Assembly: GCA_036502625.1 (NCBI GenBank)
Contig: DASXYG010000083.1
Span: forward strand, 1 to 49,550
DNA from: DASXYG01 sp036502625
Lineage (GTDB): Bacteria; Actinomycetota; Actinomycetes; Streptosporangiales; Streptosporangiaceae
Direction of reading: 5' to 3'
DNA length: 49,550 nt
The translations under genes and the position numbers were made by a program. Below the pieces are notes generated by a model. It ran no database searches. It worked only from the letters and a program-made list of their open reading frames with translations, and was not told the origin of the DNA. Within the stretch, counting starts at the first letter, position 1. Each line of letters begins with the position of its first letter. Of the stretch, positions 16,216 through 25,836 are shown one piece after another.

Positions 16216-17368
16216 CCTGACGGTCTGTTACACGCTGGCCACCAGCGCGGGCGGCGTGGGGCGGCACGTCCGCATGCTGGCCGCGGGGCTGGCCGCGCGC
16301 GGCGCCCGCGTACGGGTCTACGGCCCGGCCGCCACCGAGGAGGCGTTCGGGTTCACCGCGGCCGGCGCGGAGTTCACCGCCGTGGAGATCGCCGACCGGC
16401 CGCGGCCGTCCGCCGACCTCGCCGCCGTGCGCCGCCTGCGGAGGCTGCTCACCGGCCGCGGCGCCGACCGGCCCAGCGTCGTGCACGCGCACGGGCTGCG
16501 CGCCGGCGCGCTGACGTCCCTGGCGCTGGGCAAGCGCGACGGTCGGCTGACCGACGAGCGCCCGCCGCTGGTCGTGACGCTGCACAACGCGCCCGTCACG
16601 CCGGGCGGCGGCCCCGGCGCGGGCGGGCGGTTCGCCGCCGTCTACGGCGTGCTGGAGCGGGTCGTGGCGCGCCGCGCCGACCGGGTCCTCGGCGTGTCGC
16701 CGGACCTCGTGGACCGCATGCGCGACCGCGGCGCCGCGTCGGTGGGCCGGGCGCTGGTCCCGGCGCCCGAGCTGCCGCTGCCCGCCCACGGCGTGGCCGC
16801 GGTCCGCGCCGGCCTCGGCGCCGGCGACCGGCCGATCCTGCTGACCGTCGCCCGGCTGGCACCGCAGAAGGGGCTGGGCACGCTCCTCGACGCGTCCCGC
16901 ACCTGGGCGGGGCGGCCGGTGCCGCCGCTGGTGCTGATCGCCGGCGACGGCCCGCTGCGCGCCGAGCTCGCCGCGCGGGTCGCGGACGAGGGCCTGCCCG
17001 TACGGCTGCTCGGCGACCGCTCCGACGTCGCCGACCTGCTGTCGGTCGCCGACGTCGTGGTGGTGCCGAGCGTGTGGGAGGGGCAGCCGCTGATCGTGCA
17101 GGAGGCGCTGCGCGTGGGGCGGCCGATGGTGGCGACCCGGGTGGGCGGCATGCCGTCGATGATCGGCGAGGGCGGCCTGCTCGTGCCGGCGGGCGACGCC
17201 GCCGGGCTGGGCCACGCCGTGGCCGAGGTGCTGGACGACCCGGAGCTCGCGGGGCTGCTGGGCGCGAAGGCGCTCGCCCGCGGCCTCACGCTGCCCGGCG
17301 AGGACGACGCGGTCGACCACGTCTGCGGCGTCTACGCCGACGCCGCCCGGGTGGCGTCCGGCCGCTGA
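16205..17368 (+). CDS. GT4-family glycosyltransferase
   Basis: 387 residues, GT-B fold. N-terminal half: TSAGGVGRHVRMLAAGLAARG and VVHAHGLRAG. C-terminal half: LLTVARLAPQKGLGTLLDA, LIAGDGPLRAEL, then the E-x7-E donor motif in VWEGQPLIVQEALRVGRPMVATRVGG. No signal peptide, so it acts on the cytoplasmic face. The start ATG has GGGGGAG at 16191-16197. Last gene of the run from 7507; with the MraY-like and MurJ-like genes it suggests synthesis and export of a lipid-linked sugar. Confidence 0.85.
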   Translation: MGNDLTVCYTLATSAGGVGRHVRMLAAGLAARGARVRVYGPAATEEAFGFTAAGAEFTAVEIADRPRPSADLAAVRRLRRLLTGRGADRPSVVHAHGLRAGALTSLALGKRDGRLTDERPPLVVTLHNAPVTPGGGPGAGGRFAAVYGVLERVVARRADRVLGVSPDLVDRMRDRGAASVGRALVPAPELPLPAHGVAAVRAGLGAGDRPILLTVARLAPQKGLGTLLDASRTWAGRPVPPLVLIAGDGPLRAELAARVADEGLPVRLLGDRSDVADLLSVADVVVVPSVWEGQPLIVQEALRVGRPMVATRVGGMPSMIGEGGLLVPAGDAAGLGHAVAEVLDDPELAGLLGAKALARGLTLPGEDDAVDHVCGVYADAARVASGR

Positions 17369-17501
17369 CCGCGTGTTCGCGGCGGCCGTCCACGGGTAGG
17401 GGCGGCGCGGACGTGATGCTGTGTTCCATCGGACATGCCGGCACCGGAATCCCGCCGCAGAGGATGCCGTTCCCCTTGTAGGCGGGGCGGTTCAGGACCT
17501 C

Positions 17502-17507
17502 TATACT
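17502..17507 (+). promoter_or_regulatory. -10 element before terC leader
   Basis: TATACT matches the vegetative -10 consensus closely in a GC-rich setting. A weak -35 (TTGTAG, 17476-17481) lies 20 bases upstream. Transcription starting near 17514 would begin just at the predicted riboswitch aptamer. Confidence 0.55.
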
Positions 17508-17514
17508 TGCCTCG

Positions 17515-17622
17515 CAGACGGAGGGGAGTATCCCTGCGCGGTGGTGTCGTCATCACGGCCTTCGGCCCGGCGCCATCGGCCCGGCAGCAGATTGCCGCGG
17601 CGGGAGAGACTTTCGGCGCTTC
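17515..17622 (+). promoter_or_regulatory. yybP-ykoY-type (Mn2+) riboswitch before terC
   Basis: Two conserved parts of the yybP-ykoY motif are present in the right order: GAGGGGAGTATCCC at 17521-17534 and GGGAGAGACTTTCGG at 17602-17616. Between them a hairpin GTGGTG-TCGT-CATCAC and a GGCC-TTC-GGCC hairpin can form. This class senses Mn2+ and commonly controls TerC-family and P-type ATPase genes. The ribosome-binding site GGAGGT at 17640-17645 lies shortly downstream, suggesting control of translation or of RNA readthrough. Confidence 0.75.
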
Positions 17623-17653
17623 GACCATGCGACGACGCCGGAGGTACCCGCTC

Positions 17654-18655
17654 ATGAACGTCCACCTGTGGATGTGGCTGCTGGTCCTCGCCGGGCTCGC
17701 CATAGTCGTCGTCGCCGACCTCTTCATCGTCGACCGGGGCGCGCCCAAGGCGTTCTCGATGCGCCAGGCCGGGTTCTGGGTGGCGTTCTACGTGGTCCTC
17801 GCCGTCATCTTCGGCGGGTCGATGTTCTTCTGGGCCGGCCCCGAGTACGCCGGGCAGTTCTTCGGCGGCTACCTCACCGAGTACAGCCTCAGCGTCGACA
17901 ACCTCTTCGTGTTCTTCCTGCTGCTGCGGTCCTTCCGCGTCGCCCGCGTCCACCAGCACCGGGTGCTGCTCGTCGGCATCATGATCGCGCTGCTGCTGCG
18001 CGGCGTGTTCATCGCGGTCGGCGCGGTCGCGCTGGCCAGGTTCGAGTGGCTGTTCTTCGGCTTCGGCGCCTTCCTCGTCTACACGGCGGTGAAGGTGGCG
18101 CGCGAGGGGCCGCCGGGCGCCGACGACGACGAGGACTTCAAGGAGAACGTGCTGCTGCGCTGGGCGCGGCGCGTCCTGCCGACGACCCCCAAGTACGACG
18201 GCACCCGGCTGATGACGAAGGTCGACGGCCGCCGCCGGGTCACGCCGATGCTCATCGTCATGATCGCGATCGGCACGACCGACCTGGCGTTCGCGCTCGA
18301 CTCGATCCCCGCGATCTTCGGGCTCACCCAGGAGGCGTTCATCGTCTTCACCGCCAACGCGTTCGCGCTGATGGGCCTGCGCCAGCTCTACTTCCTGCTC
18401 GGCGGGCTGCTGGAGCGGCTCGTCTACATCGGCTACGGGCTGGCCGCCATCCTCGCGTTCATCGGCGTGAAGCTGTTCCTCCAGGCGCTCAACGGCGTCG
18501 GGCTGCGCGCGATGCCGGAGATCCCGACGTGGGCGTCGCTGGGGTTCATCGTCGTGGCCATGAGCATCACCGTGGTCGCCAGCGTGCTGAAGACGCGCCG
18601 CGACAACAACCGCGCCCGCGTGGGCCGCCCCGCGGACGTGCCGCCCAGCGCCTGA
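17654..18655 (+). CDS. TerC/Alx family integral membrane metal exporter
   Basis: 333 residues from ATG 17654, eight bases after GGAGGT. About nine hydrophobic segments; the family's two acidic membrane motifs are present, EYSLSVDNLFVFFLLLRSF and GTTDLAFALDSIPAIFG, together with FGAFLVYTAVKVA. A soluble loop (PPGADDDEDFKENVLLRWARR) is typical. TerC/Alx proteins export manganese or help load metal into exported proteins; the yybP-ykoY-like leader supports a Mn2+ role. Longer in-frame ATG/GTG codons upstream fall inside the leader RNA and are rejected. Confidence 0.9.
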   Translation: MNVHLWMWLLVLAGLAIVVVADLFIVDRGAPKAFSMRQAGFWVAFYVVLAVIFGGSMFFWAGPEYAGQFFGGYLTEYSLSVDNLFVFFLLLRSFRVARVHQHRVLLVGIMIALLLRGVFIAVGAVALARFEWLFFGFGAFLVYTAVKVAREGPPGADDDEDFKENVLLRWARRVLPTTPKYDGTRLMTKVDGRRRVTPMLIVMIAIGTTDLAFALDSIPAIFGLTQEAFIVFTANAFALMGLRQLYFLLGGLLERLVYIGYGLAAILAFIGVKLFLQALNGVGLRAMPEIPTWASLGFIVVAMSITVVASVLKTRRDNNRARVGRPADVPPSA

Positions 18656-18717
18656 GCCGTACGGGCGCGGGCGTCGAGGAGCCGTCGCGCGGGTCAAACC
18701 GCGGTATACGGCCGGTA

Positions 18718-18747
18718 TTGCGCGGGTGATCGACTTCGCGGTATACA
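18718..18747 (+). promoter_or_regulatory. candidate promoter of the Liv transporter operon
   Basis: TTGCGC (18718-18723) and TATACA (18742-18747) are 18 bases apart, giving a start near 18754 and a leader of about 55 bases. The -10 lies in a 10-bp direct repeat, CGCGGTATAC, present at 18700-18709 and 18737-18746; the repeats, 37 bp apart, could form an operator. Confidence 0.4.
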
Positions 18748-18808
18748 CCGAGATGTGCGTGATGGGGGCGCGCGCTGTACCCGCGTTCGGCTTGAAGGGG
18801 CGGCACGG

Positions 18809-20041
18809 ATGGTGCGTAAACCGATCACGGCACTCGCTGCCGCGACACTGCTGGTCACGGTCGCCGCGTGCGGCTCGCGCGGCGCGGAGGGCGGCTCCGG
18901 CGGCGTCTCGGGCGACACGCTGACCGTCGGGGCGTCGATGACGCTCACCGGGTCGCTCGCCCGCGAGGGGCAGCTCACCAAGGAGGGCTACGACCTCTGC
19001 GCCGAGAAGGTCAACGCCGCGGGCGGCGTGCCGGTCGGCGGGAAGAAGCTCAAGGTCAAGATCTCCTACCAGGACGACACGTCCAAGCCGGACACCGCCG
19101 CGCAGCTCGTCGACCAGTTCAACGACAAGGGCGTCAAGCTGGTGCTCGCGTCGTACGGCTCGCCGAACACCGAGGCGCAGGCGCCCGTCGTGGAGCGCAA
19201 CGGCCAGGTCATGGTCGACTCCGGCGGCGCCGACGACAAGATCTTCGCCAAGGGCTACAAGCGCACGTTCGCCGTGCTGTCCCCGGCCACCGAGTACGCC
19301 GCGTCGATCGTCAAGGCCGTCGACGAGCTCGCGAAGCCGCGCCCGAAGAAGATCGCGTTCCTGTCCGCCGACGACGGGTTCTCCAAGACCGTCACCCAGG
19401 GCGGCATGGCGACCGCGCGCAAGCTGGGCTTCACCGTCCTGCCCCCGCAGTACTTCCCCGAGGGCAGCTCCGACGTCTCCTCCGCGCTGAACAAGATCAA
19501 GGGCGAGAAGCCGGACGTCGTCATCGGGTCCGTCCACCTCGTCGAGGGCGTCGCGATCATCAAGCAGGCGCACGAGCTCGGCGTGAAGCCGTCCGGCGGG
19601 TTCGGCGAGTCCGTCGCGCCGCCCACCCCGGACTTCCCGAAGACGCTCGGGCCGCTGGCCGAGGGCGTCCTCGGGTCCAGCCAGTGGACGGACACCACCA
19701 AGGGCAGCGACAAGTACTTCGGCGACGCCAAGAAGTACACCGCGGACGTGCAGAAGCGGTTCGGGCACGCCGCCGACTACCACGACGCCGAGGCCAGCGC
19801 CGCGTGCCTGGCCCTCGTGCTCGGCGTGGAGAAGGCGGGCTCCACCGAGCCCGACAAGGTGCGCGCGGCCATCGCCGGGCTGGACACCACGTCGTTCTTC
19901 GGCCACATCAAGTTCGACGCGAGCGGCCAGAACAAGTTCAAGCCCATGTCGGTCATCCAGGTCCGCGGCGGCAAGCCGCTGACGGTCTGGCCGAAGGCCG
20001 CGTCGGAGACCTCGCTGACCTGGCCCGGAACGGCCAAGTGA
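18809..20041 (+). CDS. branched-chain amino acid ABC transporter, substrate-binding lipoprotein
   Basis: 410 residues. Lipoprotein signal with lipobox VAAC (Cys21). The mature part is a Peripla_BP_6 / LivJ-type protein: TLTVGASMTLTGSLAREGQLTKEGYDL, VNAAGGVPVGGKKLKVKISYQDD, LVLASYGSPNTEAQAPVVERNGQVMVD. Such proteins bind branched-chain or other hydrophobic amino acids, amides or short organic acids; the ligand cannot be read from sequence. ATG follows GAAGGGG (18794-18800). First gene of livJ-H-M-G-F. Confidence 0.9.
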   Translation: MVRKPITALAAATLLVTVAACGSRGAEGGSGGVSGDTLTVGASMTLTGSLAREGQLTKEGYDLCAEKVNAAGGVPVGGKKLKVKISYQDDTSKPDTAAQLVDQFNDKGVKLVLASYGSPNTEAQAPVVERNGQVMVDSGGADDKIFAKGYKRTFAVLSPATEYAASIVKAVDELAKPRPKKIAFLSADDGFSKTVTQGGMATARKLGFTVLPPQYFPEGSSDVSSALNKIKGEKPDVVIGSVHLVEGVAIIKQAHELGVKPSGGFGESVAPPTPDFPKTLGPLAEGVLGSSQWTDTTKGSDKYFGDAKKYTADVQKRFGHAADYHDAEASAACLALVLGVEKAGSTEPDKVRAAIAGLDTTSFFGHIKFDASGQNKFKPMSVIQVRGGKPLTVWPKAASETSLTWPGTAK

Positions 20042-20922
20042 CGGCGTTCCTCCAGGCCACCCTGTACGGCCTGCTCCAGGGAGGGCTGCTCGCGCTCATC
20101 GCGGTCGGCTTCTCCCTGGTGTGGGGCGTGATGAACGTCGTCAACCTGGCGCACGGCGCGTTCGTGGTGCTCGGCGCGTACGTCGCGTGGGAGGCCAGGG
20201 ACGCGTTCGGCCTCGACCCGTTCCTCGGCATGTTCGTCTCCGCGGCGGTGCTGTTCGCGCTCGGCTACCTGATCCAGCGGCTGATCACGAACCTCGTGGT
20301 GAACGCGCCGATCTTCATCACGCTGCTGCTGACCTTCGGGCTCGACCTGCTGATCACGCAGGGCATGAACATCGCGTTCACCGCCAACTACCGCAGCATC
20401 GGCACGTCGTACGCGTCCGGCGGCATCGCCCTCGGCGGCGTGCAGCTCCCGGTCGGGCGGCTGCTGGCGTTCGTCGTGGCGCTCGCGGTGACGCTGCTGC
20501 TCGTCGCGTTCGTGACGCGCACCCGCACCGGGCTGTCGATCATGGCGACCGGCATGGACCGCGGCGCCGCCCGGCTGATGGGCATCCGCGCCCGGCACAT
20601 CTACGCGCTCACGTTCGGCATCGCCGCCGGGCTGGCCGGCCTCGCCGGCGCGATGGTCGGCACCGTCGGCACGTTCAACCCCGCCGACGCCGCCCGCTAC
20701 ACCCTCCTGTCGTTCGTCATCGCGGTGCTCGGCGGCCTGGGCAACATGTACGGCGCGCTGGTCGGCGGCGTGCTGCTCGGGCTGGTCGAGGCGTGGGGCG
20801 GGCAGTACCTCCCCGGCACGTGGGTCAACGCGATCGCCTTCGGGGTGCTGGTCATCGTCTTGATCGTGCGGCCGACCGGGCTGGTCGGCCGGGCGTTCTA
20901 CGCCGCGCGGGTGGAGGTCTGA
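20038..20922 (+). CDS. livH: Liv-type ABC permease, LivH
   Basis: 294 residues from GTG 20038, overlapping the binding-protein stop by GTGA. About eight membrane helices, with the LivH N-terminus LYGLLQGGLLALIAVGFSLVWGVMNVVNLAHGAFVVLGAY and the cytoplasmic EAA-like loop region GMDRGAARLMGIRARHIYALTFGIAAGLAGLAGAM. ORF extension upstream is antisense-like noise within the binding-protein gene. Confidence 0.9.
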   Translation: MTAFLQATLYGLLQGGLLALIAVGFSLVWGVMNVVNLAHGAFVVLGAYVAWEARDAFGLDPFLGMFVSAAVLFALGYLIQRLITNLVVNAPIFITLLLTFGLDLLITQGMNIAFTANYRSIGTSYASGGIALGGVQLPVGRLLAFVVALAVTLLLVAFVTRTRTGLSIMATGMDRGAARLMGIRARHIYALTFGIAAGLAGLAGAMVGTVGTFNPADAARYTLLSFVIAVLGGLGNMYGALVGGVLLGLVEAWGGQYLPGTWVNAIAFGVLVIVLIVRPTGLVGRAFYAARVEV

Positions 20923-21932
20923 TGGCGCCGCTGACCCTGCTGCGCACCGAGCCCGTACGCCGGTGGTCGCCGTGGGCCGGGGGGCTGGTCGCGCTGCTCG
21001 CCTGCTTCGGCCTCCAGTCGCTGCTGTTCGTCGGCCAGGAGCGCACGGTCACCACCGTGTTCATGTTCGTCGCGCTCGCGCAGGCGTGGAACCTCATCGG
21101 CGGGTTCACCGGCTACGCCTGCTTCGGCCAGGTCGTGTTCTTCGGCATCGGCGGCTACACCACGGCCGTCGTGATGAGCCACCTGCGGCTGAGCTTCTGG
21201 CTTGCGCTGCCGCTGGCCGCGCTGCTCGCCGCCGTGTTCGGCATGCTCATCGGGCTGCCGCTGCTGCGGCTGCGCGGCCACTACTTCGCGATCGCCACGC
21301 TCGGCGTCGCCGAGGGCATGCGGGAGGTCACCAACAACCTCGGCTGGCTGACCGGCGGCGGGTCCGGCATCACCGTTCCGACCGTCGGCGGCAAGGCCGT
21401 CACCGCGTACCTCGGCAACGACGGCTTCTACATCCTGTTCCTGCTGCTCGCCGCCGCCGCGGTGCTGGTGTGCGGGCTGGTCGCGCGCAGCAGGTTCGGG
21501 TTCGCGCTGCGCGCCATCAACCAGGACGAGGACGCCGCGGCCGCGGCCGGCGTGAACACCACGCGGGCGAAGGTCCTGGTGTTCGGCCTGGCCGGGTTCC
21601 TCACCGGGCTGGTCGGCGCGGCGTACGCGTTCCAGCAGATCACGATCTTCCCGGACCGGCTGTTCGACGTGGAGATCACCGTGCTGATGGTCGTCATGGT
21701 GGTGCTCGGCGGCAGCGGCACGGTGCTGGGCCCGGTCGTCGGCGCGGTCGCGCTGCAGTTCCTGTCGGAGTGGCTCCGGCAGAACTACACCGAGGCGCAC
21801 TCCTTCATCCTCGGCGCGATCGTGATCCTCGCGGTCGTGCTGCTGCCCCAGGGCGCCGTCAACTACGTGCGGGAGGCGTGGCGGAACCGCGAGTTCTCCC
21901 TCCTGGCCAACGTCCGGAGGTACCGGCTGTGA
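20922..21932 (+). CDS. livM: Liv-type ABC permease, LivM
   Basis: 336 residues, ATG sharing one base with the livH stop (TGATG). Hydrophobic, eight to ten helices. Characteristic LivM segments: QAWNLIGGFTGYACFGQVVFFGIGGYTTAV, LRGHYFAIATLGVAEGMREVTNNL, RSRFGFALRAINQDEDAAAAAGVNTTRAKV and GGSGTVLGPVVGAVAL. Pairs with LivH to form the membrane channel. Confidence 0.9.
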   Translation: MAPLTLLRTEPVRRWSPWAGGLVALLACFGLQSLLFVGQERTVTTVFMFVALAQAWNLIGGFTGYACFGQVVFFGIGGYTTAVVMSHLRLSFWLALPLAALLAAVFGMLIGLPLLRLRGHYFAIATLGVAEGMREVTNNLGWLTGGGSGITVPTVGGKAVTAYLGNDGFYILFLLLAAAAVLVCGLVARSRFGFALRAINQDEDAAAAAGVNTTRAKVLVFGLAGFLTGLVGAAYAFQQITIFPDRLFDVEITVLMVVMVVLGGSGTVLGPVVGAVALQFLSEWLRQNYTEAHSFILGAIVILAVVLLPQGAVNYVREAWRNREFSLLANVRRYRL

Positions 21933-22722
21933 CCGAGCCCGGGCGGCCGCCGCTGCTCGAGGTCCGCGGCCTGGGGCGGCGCTTCGGCGGCCTCGAGGCC
22001 GTGCGCGACGTGTCGTTCCAGGTGCCGCGCGGGCAGACGCTCGGCGTGATCGGCCCCAACGGCGCCGGCAAGTCGACGTTCGTCAACCTCGTCACCGGCC
22101 ACCTGCGCCCCACGTCCGGAACGGTGCTCGTCGACGGGCACGACATCACCGGCGCGAAGCCGTGGACCGTCGCCCGGCACGGCGTGGCCCGCACCTTCCA
22201 GATCGCCAAGCCGTTCCGCGGCATGACCGTGCGCGAGAACGTCGCCGTCGGCGTCCTGTACGGGCCCGGCCGTACGGACTCCAAACGGCGCGCGCTCGCC
22301 GACGCCGACGCCCTCCTCGAACGCGTCGGCCTCGCCGACCGGGCGCGCGCCACCCCCGGCGAGCTGGCGGTCGCCGACGCGCGCCGCCTCGAACTGGCCA
22401 AGGCGCTCGCCCTGAAGCCGAAGCTGCTGCTGCTCGACGAGGTCATGGCCGGGCTGCGCACCGCCGAGATCGAGCCGAGCCTGGCGCTGATCGGCGAGCT
22501 GAAGGCCGAGGGGATGACGATCGTCGTCGTGGAGCACGTCATGAAGGCGATCGTCGCGGTCAGCGACCACGTCCTCGTGCTGAACCAGGGGTCGGTGCTG
22601 ACCAGCGGCCCGCCCCGCGAGGTGCTGTCGGACCAGCGGGTCATCGAGGCGTACCTCGGGCACAGGTACGCGCGCCGCCACCGCGAGGCCGGGCAGCGCG
22701 ACACCGGGGGAGACGAGGGCTG

Positions 22723-22723
<1 letters not shown>
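21929..22723 (+). CDS. livG: Liv-type ABC ATPase, LivG, with degenerate signature motif
   Basis: 264 residues from GTG 21929 (GTGA overlap), with GGAGG at 21916-21920. Walker A GPNGAGKST, Q-loop region ARTFQIAKPFRGMTVRENV, Walker B LLLLDEVMAGL and H-loop VVEHVM are intact. The signature that should read LSGGQ or LSYGQ is ELAVADARRLELAKAL, without the glycines. Some LivG subfamilies vary here, so it may still work with LivF supplying the canonical composite site. Confidence 0.9.
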
Positions 22724-23418
<695 letters not shown>

Positions 23419-23463
23419 CCGCGCGGAACCCGCGGAATGCGCGGGGCGCGTGTGGTACTGAAC

Positions 23464-25101
23464 ATGAACATGGATCAGAACGCGGCCCAGCTCATCGTCA
23501 GGTGCCTCGAAGCCGAGGGCGTGGAGTACGTCTTCGGCATCCCCGGCGAGGAGAACATCCACTTCATCGACGCCCTCAGCCAGTCCTCCATCCGCTACGT
23601 GCTCGTCCGGCACGAGCAGGGCGCGGCGTTCATGGCCGAGATGTACGGCAGGCTCACCGGGCGGCCCGGCGTGGTGTCCGCGACGCTCGGGCCGGGCGCG
23701 ATCAACATGCAGCTCGGCGTGGCCGACGCCATGACCAACAGCACGCCGCTGGTCGCGATCTCCGCGCAGGTCGGCCTGGACCGCATCTACAAGGAGTCCC
23801 ACCAGAGCGTCGACCTGGTGTCCATGTTCCGGCCGATCACGAAGTGGGCGGAGCTCGTGCCCACGCCGGAGGCCGTGCCGGAGATGGTGCGCAAGGCGTT
23901 CAAGACCGCGCAGACCGAGCGGCCCGGCGCGGTCTACCTGGCCATCCCCGAGGACGTCGAGTCGGCGCCCGCGCACGGCGCGCCGCTGCCGCTGAACGTC
24001 GTACGCCCGCAGGAGCCCGCGCCGTCGCAGCTCGCCCGCGCCGCCGAGGTGCTGGCTGGCGCGCGCAGGCCGATCCTGCTGGCCGGCCACGGCGCGGCGC
24101 GCGAGGGGGCGCAGGACGCGCTCGTCGCGTTCGCCGACACCCTCGGCGTCGCCGTGGCGACCACCTTCAACGGCAAGGGCGTCTTCCCCGACGACCACCC
24201 GTACGCGCTCGGCGCCGTCGGGTTCATGCGCCACGACTACGTCAACTTCGGCTTCGATGAGGCCGACGTCATCATCGCCGCCGGGTACGAGCTCCAGGAG
24301 TTCGACCCCGTGAAGATCAACCCGGACGGCGACAAGAAGATCATCCACATCCACCGGTTCCCCGCCGAGGTCGACGACCACTACCACGTCGAGGTCGGCA
24401 TCCAGGCGGACATCGGCCGTACGCTCACCGCGCTCGCCGAGGCGGTGCCGCGCCGGTTCGAGCCCGACGGCGAGAAGATCCACGCGCTGCTGGCCGCCGA
24501 GCTGACCGACACCTCCGACGCGTTCCCGCTGACCCCCCGCCGGATCGTCGCCGACACCCGGGCCGCGCTGCGCCGCGACGACATCGTGCTGGCCGACACC
24601 GGCGCGGTGAAGATGTGGATGGCGCGGCTGTACCCCACGTACGAACCGAACACCGCCGTCGTGTCGAACGGCCTGTCGTCCATGGGCTTCTCGCTGCCCG
24701 GCGCCATCGCCGCGAAGCTCGCCCACCCCGAGCGGCGCGTGCTGGCCGCCACCGGCGACGGCGCGTTCCTCATGAACTCCCAGGAGCTGGAGACCGCCGT
24801 ACGCGAGGGCGTGCCGATCACCGTGCTGGTCTGGCAGGACGACGCGTACGGCCTGATCGACTGGAAGATGGGCCTCGAGCTCGGGCGCAGCTCCGACATC
24901 GCGTTCGGCAACCCCGACTTCGTGGCCTACGCCGAGAGCTTCGGCGCCCGCGGCTACCGCGTCACCGCCGCCGGCGAACTGCTGCCGACGCTGGAGCGCG
25001 CGCTGGACTCCGGCGAGGTGTCCGTGATCGCCTGCCCGGTCGACTACGCCTCGAACCTCCGGCTGACCGACAAGCTCGGCGAGCTCACCGGCCCCTTCTG
25101 A
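23464..25101 (+). CDS. TPP-dependent acetolactate synthase-like enzyme (AlsS-like)
   Basis: 545 residues from ATG 23464 (ATG 23470 also possible; no clear ribosome-binding site). Three TPP-enzyme domains: PYR domain with GVEYVFGIPGEENIHFIDAL and catalytic-type Glu in RHEQGAAFMAEMYGRLTG, central domain with PILLAGHGAAREGA, and PP domain with SMGFSLPGAIAAKLA and the GDGAFLMNSQELETAVREG TPP/Mg motif. Closest to catabolic, FAD-independent acetolactate synthases; no regulatory small subunit gene is adjacent. Another decarboxylase or ligase activity on 2-oxo acids cannot be excluded. Context suggests work on a compound imported by the preceding transporter. Confidence 0.8.
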   Translation: MNMDQNAAQLIVRCLEAEGVEYVFGIPGEENIHFIDALSQSSIRYVLVRHEQGAAFMAEMYGRLTGRPGVVSATLGPGAINMQLGVADAMTNSTPLVAISAQVGLDRIYKESHQSVDLVSMFRPITKWAELVPTPEAVPEMVRKAFKTAQTERPGAVYLAIPEDVESAPAHGAPLPLNVVRPQEPAPSQLARAAEVLAGARRPILLAGHGAAREGAQDALVAFADTLGVAVATTFNGKGVFPDDHPYALGAVGFMRHDYVNFGFDEADVIIAAGYELQEFDPVKINPDGDKKIIHIHRFPAEVDDHYHVEVGIQADIGRTLTALAEAVPRRFEPDGEKIHALLAAELTDTSDAFPLTPRRIVADTRAALRRDDIVLADTGAVKMWMARLYPTYEPNTAVVSNGLSSMGFSLPGAIAAKLAHPERRVLAATGDGAFLMNSQELETAVREGVPITVLVWQDDAYGLIDWKMGLELGRSSDIAFGNPDFVAYAESFGARGYRVTAAGELLPTLERALDSGEVSVIACPVDYASNLRLTDKLGELTGPF

Positions 25102-25109
25102 GCCGCACG

Positions 25110-25143
25110 GGCGCGGGCGCGGGCTACCAGCCGCGCTCGCGCC
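25110..25143. terminator. bidirectional hairpin between convergent genes
   Basis: GC-rich inverted repeat (25110-25125 with 25129-25143, one mismatch and one bulge, three-base loop) lies where the TPP-enzyme gene and the metallo-beta-lactamase gene converge. It overlaps the stop of the latter. Confidence 0.55.
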
Positions 25144-25798
25144 ACTCCGCGAGGTGCGGGCGCTCGGCGCCGAGGGTGGTGTCGCCGCCGTGGCCGGGGT
25201 AGACCCACGTGCCGTCGGGGAACACGCCGAAGACGCGCGCCACGATGTCGTCGTACAGGCTGGTGAACAGCTCGGCGTCGCCCCACGTGTTGCCGACGCC
25301 GCCGGGGAACAGGCTGTCGCCGGTGAACAGGTGCGGGGTGTCGGCCAGCTCGCCGCCGGCGTCGTAGGCCAGCGCGATGCTGCCCGGCGTGTGGCCGCGC
25401 AGGTGCGTCACGGACAGTGTCGCGTCGCCGACGCGGACGGTGCCGCCGTGCTCCACCGGTTCGTCGACCGGGACGGGCAGCGCCTCCGCGTCGCGCGGGT
25501 GCGCCGCGACCGGCGCCCCGGTGGCCTCGCGCACGGCGGTGAGGCCCTGCCAGTGGTCCTGGTGGCGGTGGGTCGTGACGATGCGGGTCAGCGTCCGGTC
25601 GCCGAGCACCTCGAGCAGCCGCTGCGGCTCGGCCGCGGCGTCGATCAGCAGGACGTCGCCGGTGGCCGTGCACTGGAGGAAGTACGCGTTGTTGTCGTAC
25701 GGGCCGACCGCCACCTTCGTGATGGTCAGGCCGGGCAGCTCGCGGGTGTCGGGCGCGCCGCCGACGGACACGTCTCCGGTGTAGCTCATGATCGTCAT
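25124..25798 (-). CDS. metallo-beta-lactamase fold hydrolase (glyoxalase II-like)
   Basis: 224 residues. Metal-binding motif THRHQDHWQGL (H-x-H-x-D-H), further ligands in LRGHTPGSIAL and FTGDSLFPGGVGNTWGD, and the last His in WVYPGHGGDTTLG. The substrate may be a thioester, for example of mycothiol; unknown. ATG 25798 (or 25789). The gene for the mycothiol-dependent isomerase family protein lies just upstream, 38 bases away, likely co-transcribed. Confidence 0.85.
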   Translation of the reverse strand: MTIMSYTGDVSVGGAPDTRELPGLTITKVAVGPYDNNAYFLQCTATGDVLLIDAAAEPQRLLEVLGDRTLTRIVTTHRHQDHWQGLTAVREATGAPVAAHPRDAEALPVPVDEPVEHGGTVRVGDATLSVTHLRGHTPGSIALAYDAGGELADTPHLFTGDSLFPGGVGNTWGDAELFTSLYDDIVARVFGVFPDGTWVYPGHGGDTTLGAERPHLAEWRERGW

Positions 25799-25836
25799 CC
25801 TGCCTTGCGTTGGCGGGTGGGCTCAAGACCGGGCGG

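Noticed and set aside
17435..17653. N-terminally extended TerC open frame
   Set aside because: The extra 73 codons cover the riboswitch leader and lack conserved features.
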